Positions 1 through 14,446 of a stretch of 64,000 bases of DNA are shown piece by piece. Under the pieces are notes generated by a model. The model was not told the DNA's origin, made no database searches, and saw only the letters and a program-made list of their open reading frames with translations. The DNA comes from Rhabditoides inermis. Taxonomy: Eukaryota; Nematoda; Chromadorea; Rhabditida; Rhabditidae. A program made the position numbers and the translations under genes. Every line of letters begins with the position of its first letter. Position 1 is the first letter of the stretch. The stretch spans positions 444,501 to 508,500 of the forward strand of contig CAWZYM010000102.1 in assembly GCA_963966185.1 (NCBI GenBank), given 5' to 3'.

Positions 1-1462
1 GAAATACAGATTCCCTGTGTCATCAACATACATGTCTACAACGTGACTCACGTATAGATCGACCAATGTGATGGTGTGCTGTGCGGGCAGAGAGGGAGCG
101 AGTGCGCGCACCGAAGCGGCAGACTCACACTCGACAGCGGTATCGAGAGAGCCGGTGTGACGCTCGAAGAGCTGAAGATGGAAGGTCTCTCTCTCTCCCT
201 TCTCCCCCTCTCTCTCCCTCTTTTCCTCTTTTTTGTTGTTGGTATTACGTTTATCTCACTACTCATAGAGAGTAACAAGGATGACGCCGTACCAATTGTT
301 CTCAGCCGAAAACAAGACAGAGCCTTGGATTATAACTCCCTCTTCCTCTTCCTCTCCCCCCTCTCTCTCTTTCTCTTCTTCTCCCCCTCTCACCTGTTGT
401 ATGTTGGGCCCCAGCTGGTCGAGTTTCCTCTGGAACCGTCCGAGTGCGACTTGCGAGTGCGCGAGGCGCTGTCTTTCCACTGCTTCCATCGCGGACACGG
501 CCTTTTCGAGAAGGGCAGAGGCGACACTGAACAAAGCAATGAGCAAACCGCGCATTCGTCATCATACCACCTTTGTTTGCTTGTGTTGCAGTGAGAGGAT
601 AGGGGTTCTCTCTGTTCTCTTCTCACTCACCGCCTCTGCTTGTCGACGTCTATGGCGTGGAAGAGGTACTCCTTCTCCGAGTTGACCACCTGTTCGTGCA
701 GCTTGCGCTTGCGCAGAATGTGCTGGAAAAGTTTACAGAATGAAGACGTGACCAGTTTCTTCTAGATCTACACATACCGTTGATGCGCGTTTGTGTCTCG
801 AAGGGACTGAGCGTCCGAGAATACGACATCGGAAAACATGGTATACTCTGCGCCAGAGCGATAGTTTTTGATCTACCTCGCTTGCAGTTCGAAATACGGT
901 GCCATAACCGTCTGTCTCTCTTGTTTTGCGCGTTATTGCCGAAAGCTGACGCTCCGTCTTCCTCTGATCTACCCCACCGCGCGCAACTTATTGCAAGTAC
1001 AGAACTATAGGGCTGTGGCGGTTGAAATCGGAAAATCGGAAATCATCAATCATGAAATCGGAAAACATGGTATACCTTGACGGCTGTGACGCGGTCCGCC
1101 TCGCTGGCCGCCTCGATCTTCTCCAGACAGCGGCTGTTGGCGTAGGTGCCGCGCTTGAGCTTGCCCAGCTTGCCGGTCATGTCGGCCAGCTTTCGCGTCT
1201 CCGAGTCGACCAGGCGGCGGGTCTGCGAGAAGATGGTTGTTTCAAAATCGAAAAACCATTTTGTGATAAAAAAGGCGCGAGGATCTTCTGGAGCTTTCCC
1301 AGCAAAAGTTGAGTCTGGCTTTTGCTAGGATGAATAATGATGCTTCCCACCGTGCGGACTGTGCGCTCCTGCGACTGCTGAATGGAGCGGAGTGGCTGCA
1401 CGACGTCTTCATTGATGGCAGAGCCGAGGTTGCTAGAAGTGTGATCTCTCTCTTTTCCTCTC

Positions 1463-1512
<50 letters not shown>

Positions 1513-2232
1513 TCTCTCACCTGTGCAAAGTGGCGTGGGCCTCGAATTGCTCCGCTACGGCGCTCCATCCCTTGTCGATTTCACTGAATGTAGTGCTCGA
1601 ATTTTGAAGGGTAGGAAAGGAAAGATTTCACTCTCACCTTTCCGCGTTGTGTGTGATCTTGTGGAGTTGTGAGGAGAGCTTGTGCATGGTCTTGGAATAG
1701 TGCAGATCCAGCGATGCCCTGAGGGTTTCGTTCTCTCTCTCTCTCTCTCTCTCTCCTTTCCCTGACTCACTTGTCATCCATGATCTGTATGATTTCATGC
1801 ATCATGTCGTTTCTTGTTTCCACGATATCTTGTAGTTGTGGGTAATTTCCCAGACACTGCAAAGGTCAATATCTTTACGATATCTCTCTTTTTTATTGGT
1901 CGTTCGGGATCGCTTCTTATCTAATCCGAGGGGCGGGATCATGTGCATAGCTTGTTTTCGGGGAATTCTGCCATTCTTGTTTTATCTTACTTGTTTGTAT
2001 TTTATTTACGTACCGCGAATTTGTGTTGAAGTGTGGATGTTTCGGCTGAGGATCCGTGCGCAATTGGAAGATCAGGCAGGTCGGAGAGATTTGCCTGAAC
2101 AAGCAACGTGATTGCCTCCAATCGATTCTGGTTCGGTCGACTCACCTGGCTCCTCGACAGCGCCTGTATGGCGGATATCTGCGACATTGAGCGCGACAGT
2201 GAACGCCGCAGTTTCGACATGCGGTTGTTCAT
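1..2232 (-). CDS. F-BAR domain protein, 5' part (runs off the window)
   Basis: Ten exons were traced on the minus strand: 2232-2146, 2094-2014, 1856-1771, 1718-1638, 1583-1521, 1432-1351, 1222-1076, 722-631, 526-394 and 171-52. All joins keep phase, giving 324 codons before the window edge. The N-terminal ~55 residues are Ser-rich. The rest is a helical, charged F-BAR-like region: LDLHYSKTMHKLSSQLHK, GWSAVAEQFEAHATLH, the segment ending DVVQPLRSIQQSQE, and AMEAVERQRLAHSQ. F-BAR proteins bend membrane and link it to actin or endocytosis; this is inferred from the fold, and I cannot say which subfamily (NOSTRIN, GAS7 and FES types were considered). The ATG at 2232 is the first in frame with the exon chain. 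The last donor lies at 51, so the C-terminal part is outside the window. Confidence 0.72.
828..1075 (-). mobile_element. SINE-like insertion with 19 bp target-site duplication
   Basis: The 19 bp sequence atcggaaaacatggtatac occurs at 828-846 and again at 1057-1075, flanking about 210 bp. On the minus strand the insert carries gtagatcagagg (resembles a tRNA A box) and a weaker attcgaac-type B box. Related copies lie at 10130-10265, 12157-12292 and, more diverged, near 8563-8700 and 10658-10795. The long TSD fits target-primed retrotransposition. Within the F-BAR gene the duplicated sequence contains the 5' splice site gtatac. Confidence 0.6.
1458..1509. repeat. (CT)n microsatellite in F-BAR intron
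   Basis: Near-pure CT dinucleotide run of about 50 bp that serves as part of an intron. A second run is at 1733-1754. Confidence 0.95.
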
Positions 2233-2299
2233 TGTGAAGCGCTGAAAGGATCGCTTTGAAAAGAGACGTTGAAAGTTCGCAGCGCATTCGCGAATGAAG

Positions 2300-3073
2300 A
2301 CTATATGGAGCCGAACTAATGGGACGCTTTGATGGAGGATGTAACGAGTCGTAACGATGGAACTAAACCCGGTGGATCACCATTGAAAAAGAACAGCACG
2401 GTTGATGATACGTTTTTTTTTGTTGAGAATATGAAGTTGTTCTAATCGGACAATGGAACATCAATCGCGCGCAAGAGACACAGAACGTTCGTTGTGAAAC
2501 GAAACTTGAATTGAATAGAGTTGTGAAATGAAAGATGAAATTGTAGCAGATTGTGCTGGTATGGTGATTAGGCTGCGCAGATGAGCGGGATTTGAGGTCA
2601 GCCAAGGGCGAAGCGAGTGAGTGAGAGAAAGAGAGAGAAGATGCAGAATGGCGATAAGCCAAGCAGTCATCGATACGCGGAATATGAATCACACCCCAGT
2701 CGCCCAGCCCTCACACCCGCATGTCGTAAACGACATCGAATTCAGGAATATCAATGTCACATTGAAGAATCAAGCGTTATGACCAGAAAATCATAAAGTA
2801 CACGGAAGCTCGTAAATTTTCTGAAGAGCGGAAGCTTGAGAGGGCTAGATTGACATCAAACAAGAGAGGCGCATGGATTGAGAGGGGGTGAGTGTGGGAG
2901 AGGGGAGAGATGCAAATGCGGGTTGTATTCATCCCCCGTGCGCACAGTGAGAAACCGCGCCGAGCCTGCGCCCTCCGCAAATTGCGCGCTCTCTCGCCAG
3001 CCGCTCACTGTCCCGCTCTCACTGTGAGTGACCACAGTCATGGTCAGATCTCTCTCATTACTGTGTATGCAGT

Positions 3074-3110
<37 letters not shown>

Positions 3111-3160
3111 GGTTTGCGGGTATGAGTTGCGGTTCAGTGGTTGCGATCGTGTGTGGAGTG

Positions 3161-3197
<37 letters not shown>

Positions 3198-4134
3198 TCA
3201 GTGAAGGTTACCCACCTGATTGATATCAATTGTCTGATGGACAGTGATTAATTAGGCAAGGGTGATTGGGGTGAAAAACGACTCGAGCAAAAAAAGTGGT
3301 GGAGAAATGACAATGAGTGATTAGCATAGGGACATCAGTGCGAGAAATGATGGGGACCTAAGAGTTTATTGTTGTCTCCTCGCGTCTCCCCGTGCGGTCA
3401 GCTCAGTGAGTTTATTATGGCTTACGTCCTCTCCTGGTCTTTTGGTACTGGTATATTTCTGGTTTCGGCTGCGCGCCCCTGCGGCTCTCACTCCTTTTTC
3501 CGCGCTCTTTGCATTGATGGTTGATGGAGTGAGGGATGTGCGCGTGGGAAAGAGGGTATGAGGGTTTCCCTGCGCCCGACAGATTCGAGGTTTGAGGTTC
3601 GTCCCGAAACTGTCAATGCGTTGGGTAAACGGATGGTAAAGAGAGGGGGGGGGAGAGAGAGCGAACTTTGTATCGGGCGACTCATCTAGCCTAGCCAGGA
3701 TTGTGAACACTTGCCAAATATTCGATGTTGTCGAGATTAGATTCTATCGTAGGCGTCTGTTTTGAGTAGTGAGCTTCGTTGTATAGTATTCACTTTCTCG
3801 CCTCTGAACGTACGTGGAAATGTTTTTAGACAATTTGCCACGGGCGAATCACCATAGCGGTTTTCAACTCGCGCACTCGACCTCTGCACTCTCTAGCGAT
3901 CAAAAAAATGAGCTTATTTGCCCGTTCTCTGCACTGTTTTATAATGTTCTAAGACAGCTGGACGCCTTTTCGAATCTTCTTATCTCCATTCAACAGCTAT
4001 CTGTTATCTCTTTCTCGAACATTCGAAAGTCTGTTCTGATGGGATCGATAATCTTTGATTCTGATGACTTGATGTGTTTCGTGGAAAGGTTGAATGAAGA
4101 CGAATGATAGATGATGGGTTCTGCTACGGATGAA

Positions 4135-4174
<40 letters not shown>

Positions 4175-4466
4175 CTGCGCATCTCCATTTGACGATGACC
4201 ACGTGATGTCAACTGGTTTCCGTGTCGTTGCTCCATCCGCGCGAGAATGTTTCGCAAGATTTCGTCGCGCTAATCCGTGGTATATGAAGTGGATGTCGTT
4301 GTGATTGTCGTACTCCTCCAAATACAGCCAAACCACAATATAGCTCTGTGATCGACGCAAAATGTATTTCTATCAATTTTATGATGTTATTCGCCGTTAT
4401 CAATGTTTTGTGAACAATACTTTGAGTGCAAACTGTTGTTTTGTGAATGAGTGATGTTCTAGAAGC
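2300..4466. other. Intergenic region between divergent F-BAR and OAT genes
   Basis: No exon chain could be supported. It holds GA dinucleotide runs at 3075-3108, 3163-3193 and 4139-4171. It must contain both promoters, since the two genes face away from each other, but I see no convincing TATA box or other core element. Confidence 0.6.
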
Positions 4467-7532
<3,066 letters not shown>

Positions 7533-7667
7533 GTATCGATTTGTTTCCCCTTGAGCCATATTGATTTTTAATGACTTGTAGCATTTCTAATACAATATTA
7601 CTCTATGTGTACAAAAACGAGCAAGTGCGTGTATCTAGGAGTGATTTGTATGATTTTCTAGTTACAT

Positions 7668-7673
7668 AATAAA
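7668..7673 (+). promoter_or_regulatory. Polyadenylation signal of OAT
   Basis: AATAAA lies 136 bp after the OAT stop codon and is the first canonical hexamer downstream. Confidence 0.7.
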
Positions 7674-7768
7674 TGTTTTGAAATTTTGCTTGTGGTTGGG
7701 TGTGATTCACAGCTTGATAGAGAGTAGTGATAAGAAGATGGTCAGTGTATGTGTGCTTCTCGCCAGCT

Positions 7769-8542
7769 ATGGTGTTGGATCTGGAAGCCATTCCCATCAC
7801 GGCGATTCCGTTCATATTCGTCGTCGTTCTGCTCACTGTTACCGGCGCGGCGCTGAGTGAGTAGATTATTGATCGATTATACGTTTATTGATTTTTCCTA
7901 TGTAGGAACCACGACGTGAGATGCAGAGAGTGAGGCGAAATCATGTAACATTTTCTCACTGGACGCATGATGTGCTCTAATTAGCATAGAACGATTCCCC
8001 CGTTCGAGCTGATTCCAACGGTATTTTATTTATAGGATCATGCACCCTGTAAAGTAGTGAAAATCGATAAAGAATGATATTATGACGTCATATTTCTTTG
8101 ATCTAGCCGCCATTGCCCAAAATGAATAATGAAAAACGATGTCATAAGGGACGTGCTTCATCAAGTACTGATCGATTAAAATCACACAAAGCGTAGCGCT
8201 GTTATTATCAACGATTAAATTCATAATTTAACTAATGATGACGTCATCAGTGCTTTGATCTAGTCGCCCTCTGTTGCACTTCCCCTATGTAAGTGCCCGC
8301 TCAGGTGCGCGCGTGGAATTAGAGCGCAATGTGAACGATGAACCCTATGAACATTATATGTTTTTGAAATCAGTCTGAAACGAACTACATTAATTAATTA
8401 TTTGCTATACCATATGCCCACATCTGAAAATCTCATTGTGGTCCCTATTTCCTATGTTACAGGAGAGGACTGGTTCTACTTCTTGATGTGCCGATGTTTC
8501 CGCAAGAAAAATAGGAGTCAACCGCTGCCTGATGACGTTTGA
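7769..8542 (+). CDS. Small single-pass membrane protein, 55 aa
   Basis: Two exons, 7769-7856 and 8463-8542, join in phase 1 to give 55 aa. A hydrophobic helix (ITAIPFIFVVVLLTVTG) is followed by an aromatic/Cys stretch (WFYFLMCRCF), a basic patch (RKKNR) and an acidic end. The layout suggests a type III or tail-in membrane protein with the basic side in the cytosol; this is inference. I do not recognise a family. The second exon is included in the downstream tandem duplication, so a spare copy of it lies at 10558-10637. An alternative ATG at 7739 is in another frame. Confidence 0.55.
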
Positions 8543-8912
8543 TGTCGACTTGACGCTGTAGCCTGCTCCAGAGCGATGGTTTCCGATGTGTCTTCTAATA
8601 ACGCGGTGCTCTAACCGCCTGCCTCTCTTGTTTCTGCGAGATGACTCTCCGTCTTCTCTCTGAACTACTTTGTATCAAACGACTCATTGTGATATTCCTA
8701 TACTTGTTATGCAAGTTGTCCTCAAACACACTGATGACATGTATAATTGACTCTCACTGGGCAGCCCCATTCTTATCATGTCTTGGCTGTTGGATTATAA
8801 TCACGCGTATTTGGATAAACATTTTGCAATGTGCGACGATTTGCGTGAGTAATCACTCATCAGGCTGCGATAAGGCGAGGTGCCTTTATGGTAGTCACTG
8901 CATCTTCTGGAT

Positions 8913-9201
8913 ATGGCCGAGTCGGTAACCGCCGGCTACTACCTCTTCATCTGGGCGATCGTGGCTGCACTGGCTCTGACCGCGTCCGTCCTCCTCACGT
9001 GGATTCTCCCATGCTTCCAGATATGCTGCTGCTGCCGCTGCGCCGAGCCGCGGCGGAATAGCATGCGCGCCGCCCCAGGTGAGATAGACACGAGACGAGA
9101 GCCTACCGTTGCGAAATCGTGTGCGAATCGCTGCTTAGACGAGAGAGGGGGAAGCGAGGAAGAATGAGATGGGGGGAGAGAGAGAGAGAAAGGAAGAGAG
9201 G

Positions 9202-9255
<54 letters not shown>

Positions 9256-9900
9256 GAGTGAGAGACGTTCCAGCCTGCCACCGCGTCCCTTTTCCCTGGC
9301 GCGACATCGGCTGGTGCTGTCACACGTGCTTCGGACAGTATGGCTGTCTGTGGGGATGGCTGCCGTGCATGCGAGCAAAGAGGAGGGAGGACGGGTAGGG
9401 AGGGAGGGAGAGAGAGAGAGAGAGAGAGGGAGGGAGAGAGAGAAAGAGAAATCAGCTGTCTCAGCTGTTATCGATTGTTTACCTGACCGCGTTGGGTGGT
9501 TGCACTGATAACGTTCCAGACCGTCAAGTAATGATGACGTCGCAATGCAGCCGCTGGGTGGCGGTGGAGGAAACGCGGGCAATCAGTGAGTTGGTGAAAT
9601 TTTAACGTCAAGTCACGCCTTTGTCATTTTGCATTCCGATAAAAAAATGAAAGAATAACGACCCGCACAGACTTGTCAACACACGCACTTTTTGGTTTAG
9701 CCCAGCTCGCAATACGGTCCGTATGTTTTATTTGTTGTGTTGCCAGTTTTGCTCTTAACTTCCGCACAACGCGCGAGACGATGCGAGAAAATGATCTCAT
9801 CCGTCGTTGTACTGGACCGCAAGTGATTACCGAAAACGATTACCGACTTTGTTGCAGAGAGGACATCGAGGCAGGAAACGTCGCGCCGTCTGAAGCGTGA
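8913..9900 (+). CDS. Cys-rich single-pass membrane protein, 131 aa (copy 1)
   Basis: Four exons: 8913-9078, 9274-9394, 9520-9585 and 9858-9900. Phases 1, 2, 2 are consistent and the frame ends at TGA. A transmembrane helix at residues ~8-33 is followed at once by a Cys cluster (CFQICCCCRC). Exon 2 adds a second Cys/Trp-rich block (DIGWCCHTCFGQYGC, LWGWLPCM). The tail is Gly/acidic (PLGGGGGNAGN). Juxtamembrane Cys clusters are typical palmitoylation sites; that role is inferred. No family was recognised. The 55-aa gene just upstream has the same hydrophobic-then-Cys-then-basic layout, so the two may be distant relatives. Confidence 0.6.
9170..9262. repeat. (GA)n microsatellite, long allele
   Basis: GA-rich run in the first intron of copy 1. 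The matching tract in copy 2 (about 11267-11290) is some 60 bp shorter. Confidence 0.95.
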
Positions 9901-10557
9901 GTATGAGAGTCTCACGTAAAGTATGCCGTAAAATAATGTAGTAAAGTATGCCTAAACGGAAACGAGGACAGATCATTATTGTGGTATTTTGAACAGTCGG
10001 TTAAGGGAAGTACTTTCAATTTCTACCTTATGAAGTAAATGTAAATCCAAGCGAGGTGACCACTAAGTAAGAGTACTGGGTATCAATGTATCGTTTTGAA
10101 TATAGTTCTGTGCTCGTAATGAGTTGCGCGGGGTGGGGTAGATCAGAGGAAGACGGAGAGTCAGCTCTCGACAATAGCGCGCAACACTAGAGAGACAGAC
10201 GGTTATGGCACCATAATTCGAACTGCAAGCGAGGTAGATCGAAAACTATCGCTCTGGTGGAAGCTATATGACACTTGTTCTTGCAGCGTCGACGATAGGC
10301 CGAGACGAGAGAGTGCGGTGAACGAGCTTCCGGACCGGGCCGCTCTCCTCCCCTCCCTCCGCTCATCCAGGCAGACGAGGCGCAGTAGTATCTAGAGCTC
10401 TACTAACCACTAGCGAACACCCGAACTCTTTTATACCATCGCTCCCATGCGCCCATGATCCCAGAACGCCAGAACGCCAGAACACTCCCGATTCGCTTGC
10501 GTAATGGTAATAGCCCCGATTTAACCTGATTACCTCCCGAACATTCCTATGTTACAG

Positions 10558-10637
10558 GAGAGGACTGGTTCTACTTCTTGATGTGCCGATGTTTCCGCAA
10601 GAAAAATAGGAGTCAACCGCTGCCTGATGACGTTTGA
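10558..10637 (+). pseudogene. Orphan duplicate of the 55-aa gene's last exon
   Basis: This matches 8463-8542, including the splice acceptor ttacag and the TGA. Exon 1 was not duplicated, so it has no start. It could only be used if transcripts from exon 1 (7769-7856) skipped over copy 1. Confidence 0.8.
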
Positions 10638-11007
10638 TGTCGACTTGACGCTGTAGCCTGCTCCAGAGCGATGGTTTCCGATGTGTCTTCTAATAACGCG
10701 GTGCTCTAACCGCCTGCCTCTCTTGTTTCTGCGAGATGACTCTCCGTCTTCTCTCTGAACTACTTTGTATCAAACGACTCATTGTGATATTCCTATACTT
10801 GTTATGCAAGTTGTCCTCAAACACACTGATGACATGTATAATTGACTCTCACTGGGCAGCCCCATTCTTATCATGTCTTGGCTGTTGGATTATAATCACG
10901 CGTATTTGGATAAACATTTTGCAATGTGCGACGATTTGCGTGAGTAATCACTCATCAGGCTGTGATAAGGCGAGGTGCCTTTATGGTAGTCACTGCATCT
11001 TCTGGAT

Positions 11008-11927
11008 ATGGCCGAGTCGGTGACCGCCGGCTACTACCTCTTCATCTGGGCGATCGTGGCTGCACTGGCTCTGACCGCGTCCGTCCTCCTCACGTGGATT
11101 CTCCCATGCTTCCAGATATGCTGCTGCTGCCGCTGCGCCGAGCCGCGGCGGAATAGCATGCGCGCCGCCCCAGGTGAGATAGACACGAGACGAGAGCCTA
11201 CCGTTGCGAAATCGTGTGCGAATCGCTGCTTAGACGAGAGAGGGGGAAGCGAGGAAGAATGAGATGGGGAGAGAGAGAGAGAAAGGAAGAGTGAGAGACG
11301 TTCCAGCCTGCCACCGCGTCCCTTTTCCCTGGCGCGACATCGGCTGGTGCTGTCACACGTGCTTCGGACAGTATGGCTGTCTGTGGGGATGGCTGCCGTG
11401 CATGCGAGCAAAGAGGAGGGAGGACGGGTAGGGAGGGAGGGAGAGAGAGAGAGAGGGAGGGAGAGAGAGAAAGAGAAATCAGCTGTCTCAGCTGTTATCG
11501 ATTGTTTACCTGACCGCGTTGGGTGGTTGCACTGATAACGTTCCAGACCGTCAAGTAATGATGACGTCGCAATGCAGCCGCTGGGTGGCGGTGGAGGAAA
11601 CGCGGGCAATCAGTGAGTTGGTGAAATTTTAACGTCAAGTCACGCCTTTGTCATTTTGCATTCCGATAAAAAAATGAAAGAATAACGACCCGCACAGACT
11701 TGTCAACACACGCACTTTTTGGTTTAGCCCAGCTCGCAATACGGTCCGTATGTTTTATTTGTTGTGTTGCCAGTTTTGCTCTTAACTTCCGCACAACGCG
11801 CGAGACGATGCGAGAAAATGATCTCATCCGTCGTTGTACTGGACCGCAAGTGATTACCGAAAACGATTACCGACTTTGTTGCAGAGAGGACATCGAGGCA
11901 GGAAACGTCGCGCCGTCTGAAGCGTGA
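11008..11927 (+). CDS. Cys-rich single-pass membrane protein, 131 aa (copy 2)
   Basis: Exons 11008-11173, 11307-11427, 11547-11612 and 11885-11927 mirror copy 1. The open frame and all splice sites are preserved. I saw only a silent change in the coding part (GTA to GTG at Val5). Both copies therefore look functional and would encode the same protein. Confidence 0.6.
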
Positions 11928-13290
11928 GTATGAGAGTCTCACGTAAAGTATGCCGTAAAATAATGTAGTAAAGTATGCCTAAACGGAAACGAGGACAGAT
12001 CATTATTGTGGTATTTTGAACAGTCGGTTAAGGGAAGTACTTTCAATTTCTACCTTATGAAGTAAATGTAAATCCAAGCGAGGTGACCACTAAGTAAGAG
12101 TACTGGGTATCAATGTATCGTTTTGAATATAGTTCTGTGCTCGTAATGAGTTGCGCGGGGTGGGGTAGATCAGAGGAAGACGGAGAGTCAGCTCTCGACA
12201 ATAGCGCGCAACACTAGAGAGACAGACGGTTATGGCACCATAATTCGAACTGCAAGCGAGGTAGATCGAAAACTATCGCTCTGGTGGAAGCTATATGACA
12301 CTTGTCCTTGCAGCGTCGACGATAGGCCGAGACGAGAGAGTGCGGTGAACGAGCTTCCGGACCGGGCCGCTCTCCTCCCCTCCCTCCGCTCATCCAGGCA
12401 GACGAGGCGCAGTAGTATCTAGAGCTCTACTAACCACTAGCGAACACCCGAACTCTTTTATACCATCGCTCCCATGCGCCCATGATCCCAGAACGGCAGA
12501 ACGCCAGAACACTCCCGATTCGCTTGCGTAATGGTAATAGCCCCGATTTAACCTGATTACCTCCCGAACGCTTCGGAATGCCTTGCTACCATTGAAAATC
12601 GCTCCCTTATGAGAATGAGAGGTACATGTGCGTATTAGCACGTAAGTTAGTAAGTATGGTTTGTTCTTCGTTTTTAGAGAATCGCCGTCTAGAATGAGTG
12701 TAGTTTCTTTCAAAAAGAGATTGTTCATGTATTGTTGTTTTCATATAATTATTAGTGTTTTTAGTTTTGTTAGTATTTCGTTCATTGGATGCAACACAGT
12801 GAGAACCATCTTTGCCGACATTGTCCGTTGTATAACCAATAAAAGTAACATCTTCTTTGGATATTTTCGTTTTGAAATTTGCGGCAAATTCATGATGACT
12901 CTTCATGATGAAATATAGGAGAATGAGCTTGGACACGATAATTTCGCCCCCCCCATACATACACCTCGAAGTACCTCTTCCGTATTTCTTCACTCTTTAC
13001 TGTTGCGAAAATCAATAAACCACATCCGACATTTTCGACACTTGGCCGCTCGTTCGATGATCGAATCGCATCCATGGCACCATGGCACGTCCACTGATGG
13101 CTGAATTGCAGTCTATGTTCCCGATTTTGTGGTGACTCATGACTCATGTTTGTGGCATGGGGCAAGGGGGAATAGGGCAAGTTGCACACGAGAGCATTCG
13201 ATGACGCGCCGGTCCTCTTCGCGCTGGCGCGCCGGTCCTCTTTGTGTTTACCTGTCCGCACACGGTGAGCTCTCTAATAAACTGTTACAG

Positions 13291-13333
13291 ACCGCCGAAC
13301 AATGATGACGTCGAAATGCAGCAACTGATGTGA
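13291..13333 (+). pseudogene. Diverged relic of exon 3 of the duplicated membrane gene
   Basis: After a good acceptor (ctgttacag) the sequence reads PPNNDDVEMQQLM then TGA, in the frame corresponding to PSSNDDVAMQPLG in the two intact copies. The following bases (gagacgcgcgaaatcagtgag) also match the region around the exon 3 donor. Other exons of this third copy were not found, so it is an old, partial copy. Confidence 0.6.
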
Positions 13334-13507
13334 GAGACGGTGAAGGAGACGCGCGAAATCAGTGAGTGCTGTTCTCCTTTACTTTGTATTTCTGTAGTGG
13401 TGGTCTGAATCAGTGGAATCAGCGGAATTCCACCCGCAAGATATGGGGCGCGATGTTTTTTGACGCATTAACCGTGGTCATGTTCACAGTCGGCATTTTT
13501 TCTCCTA

Positions 13508-13660
13508 TCTTAATTCTTAGGGGACGATGCAGGTCAAATCATTCTCCTACCGTGATTCTAAGAGGACGATGCTGGTCAAATTATTCTTCTACCGTAATTC
13601 TAAGGGGACGATGTAGGTCGAATCATTCTCCTACCGTGATTCTAAGGGGACGATGCATCA
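13508..13660. repeat. 42 bp tandem repeat, ~3.5 copies
   Basis: Units starting attct(t/a)agg at 13513, 13555, 13597 and 13639 have a 42 bp period. Each contains ggacgatg and tcattctcctaccgt. 42 is a multiple of three, so it gives a repetitive open frame, but I see no gene around it. Confidence 0.9.
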
Positions 13661-14446
13661 AAATGCTCACCGAAAAGCTCCGCCTTCTCCCGTGACTCAT
13701 GCACCAATACACCATTTCGAGAGAGAGACGCGATGCCATCCGCGGGAAAAAGCCTAGCGCGGTGAAGAATTCTGCTTCATTAGAATTGCAAATGACCTTC
13801 ATTCCCCTAAAAACAGACCGCAAAGCGCGCGATTCGCGCGGTCGAATTGTCTTGCGCGGGCCGATAGCGCGGCTAAATGTGATGAAATGATGTCTGGGAA
13901 TTATGCGGCGAGATGGCTGCCGTACCGTGAACCGGGGGGATACCCTATATGTTCATGATGTCATCCATGATGACTAGGTTTTGTTCAACAACAAGTGAAA
14001 GTGAGTATCACACAATGAAGTTCCGCGTGCACAAGTATTCACACAAATCTCTTTAGGATTCCATAAATACCCATGTCTTTCATGAAATTGGTAAGCATAT
14101 TGTTCCATGCACACAGTTACGTAGCTTGCATTAGCTACTCGAAGAAGTATTCAATATGGTTGTTTGTTTCCTCCTCTCTCTCTGTCCGCGACCTCTCCCC
14201 AGAATGCGTGACCGCTAAAATGACGGGCAGAGGGAGAAATTCAATTCAATTGTTTTTCATTGCGTATTCAGGAAACATACGGGGACAAAATATGTGGCTG
14301 TAATAAGTGGTGCAACGTATTTGTGATTCAAAATCAAATCAAAAAATGGTAAATTCTGCTCTGTTGCATATATACTGGGGAGCCCGTGCCCGTATCGATC
14401 AGGAAGCGCGGATGCGAGATGGTTCAATCATGCATTTTCGAACCTC
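13661..14446. other. No gene recognised
   Basis: Open frames here are short and lack an exon chain. Nothing beyond unremarkable AT-rich sequence was seen. Confidence 0.5.

Larger units (their letters stand above)
8449..12569. repeat. Tandem segmental duplication, ~2.1 kb x 2
   Basis: Unit 1 is about 8449-10543 and unit 2 about 10544-12569. The offset is 2095 bp before the GA tract and 2027 bp after it, because unit 2 lost about 68 bp, mostly from GA microsatellites. Outside those tracts I saw only scattered single-base differences (for example 8929/11024, a silent third-position change). Each unit holds the last exon of the 55-aa gene, a complete 131-aa membrane protein gene and one SINE-like repeat. 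The near identity indicates a recent event. Confidence 0.95.

Noticed and set aside
780..846. Extra F-BAR exon between 780 and 838
   Set aside because: It has an acceptor and donor but its 29 bp length breaks the frame; skipping it keeps phase and a plausible protein.
8641..8928. 95-codon frame repeated at 10736-11023
   Set aside because: It is duplicated with the segment, has no exon context and overlaps the start of the 131-aa gene in another frame.
9103..9582. 159-codon minus-strand Ser/Leu-rich frame
   Set aside because: Antisense of a GA microsatellite plus exons of the membrane gene.
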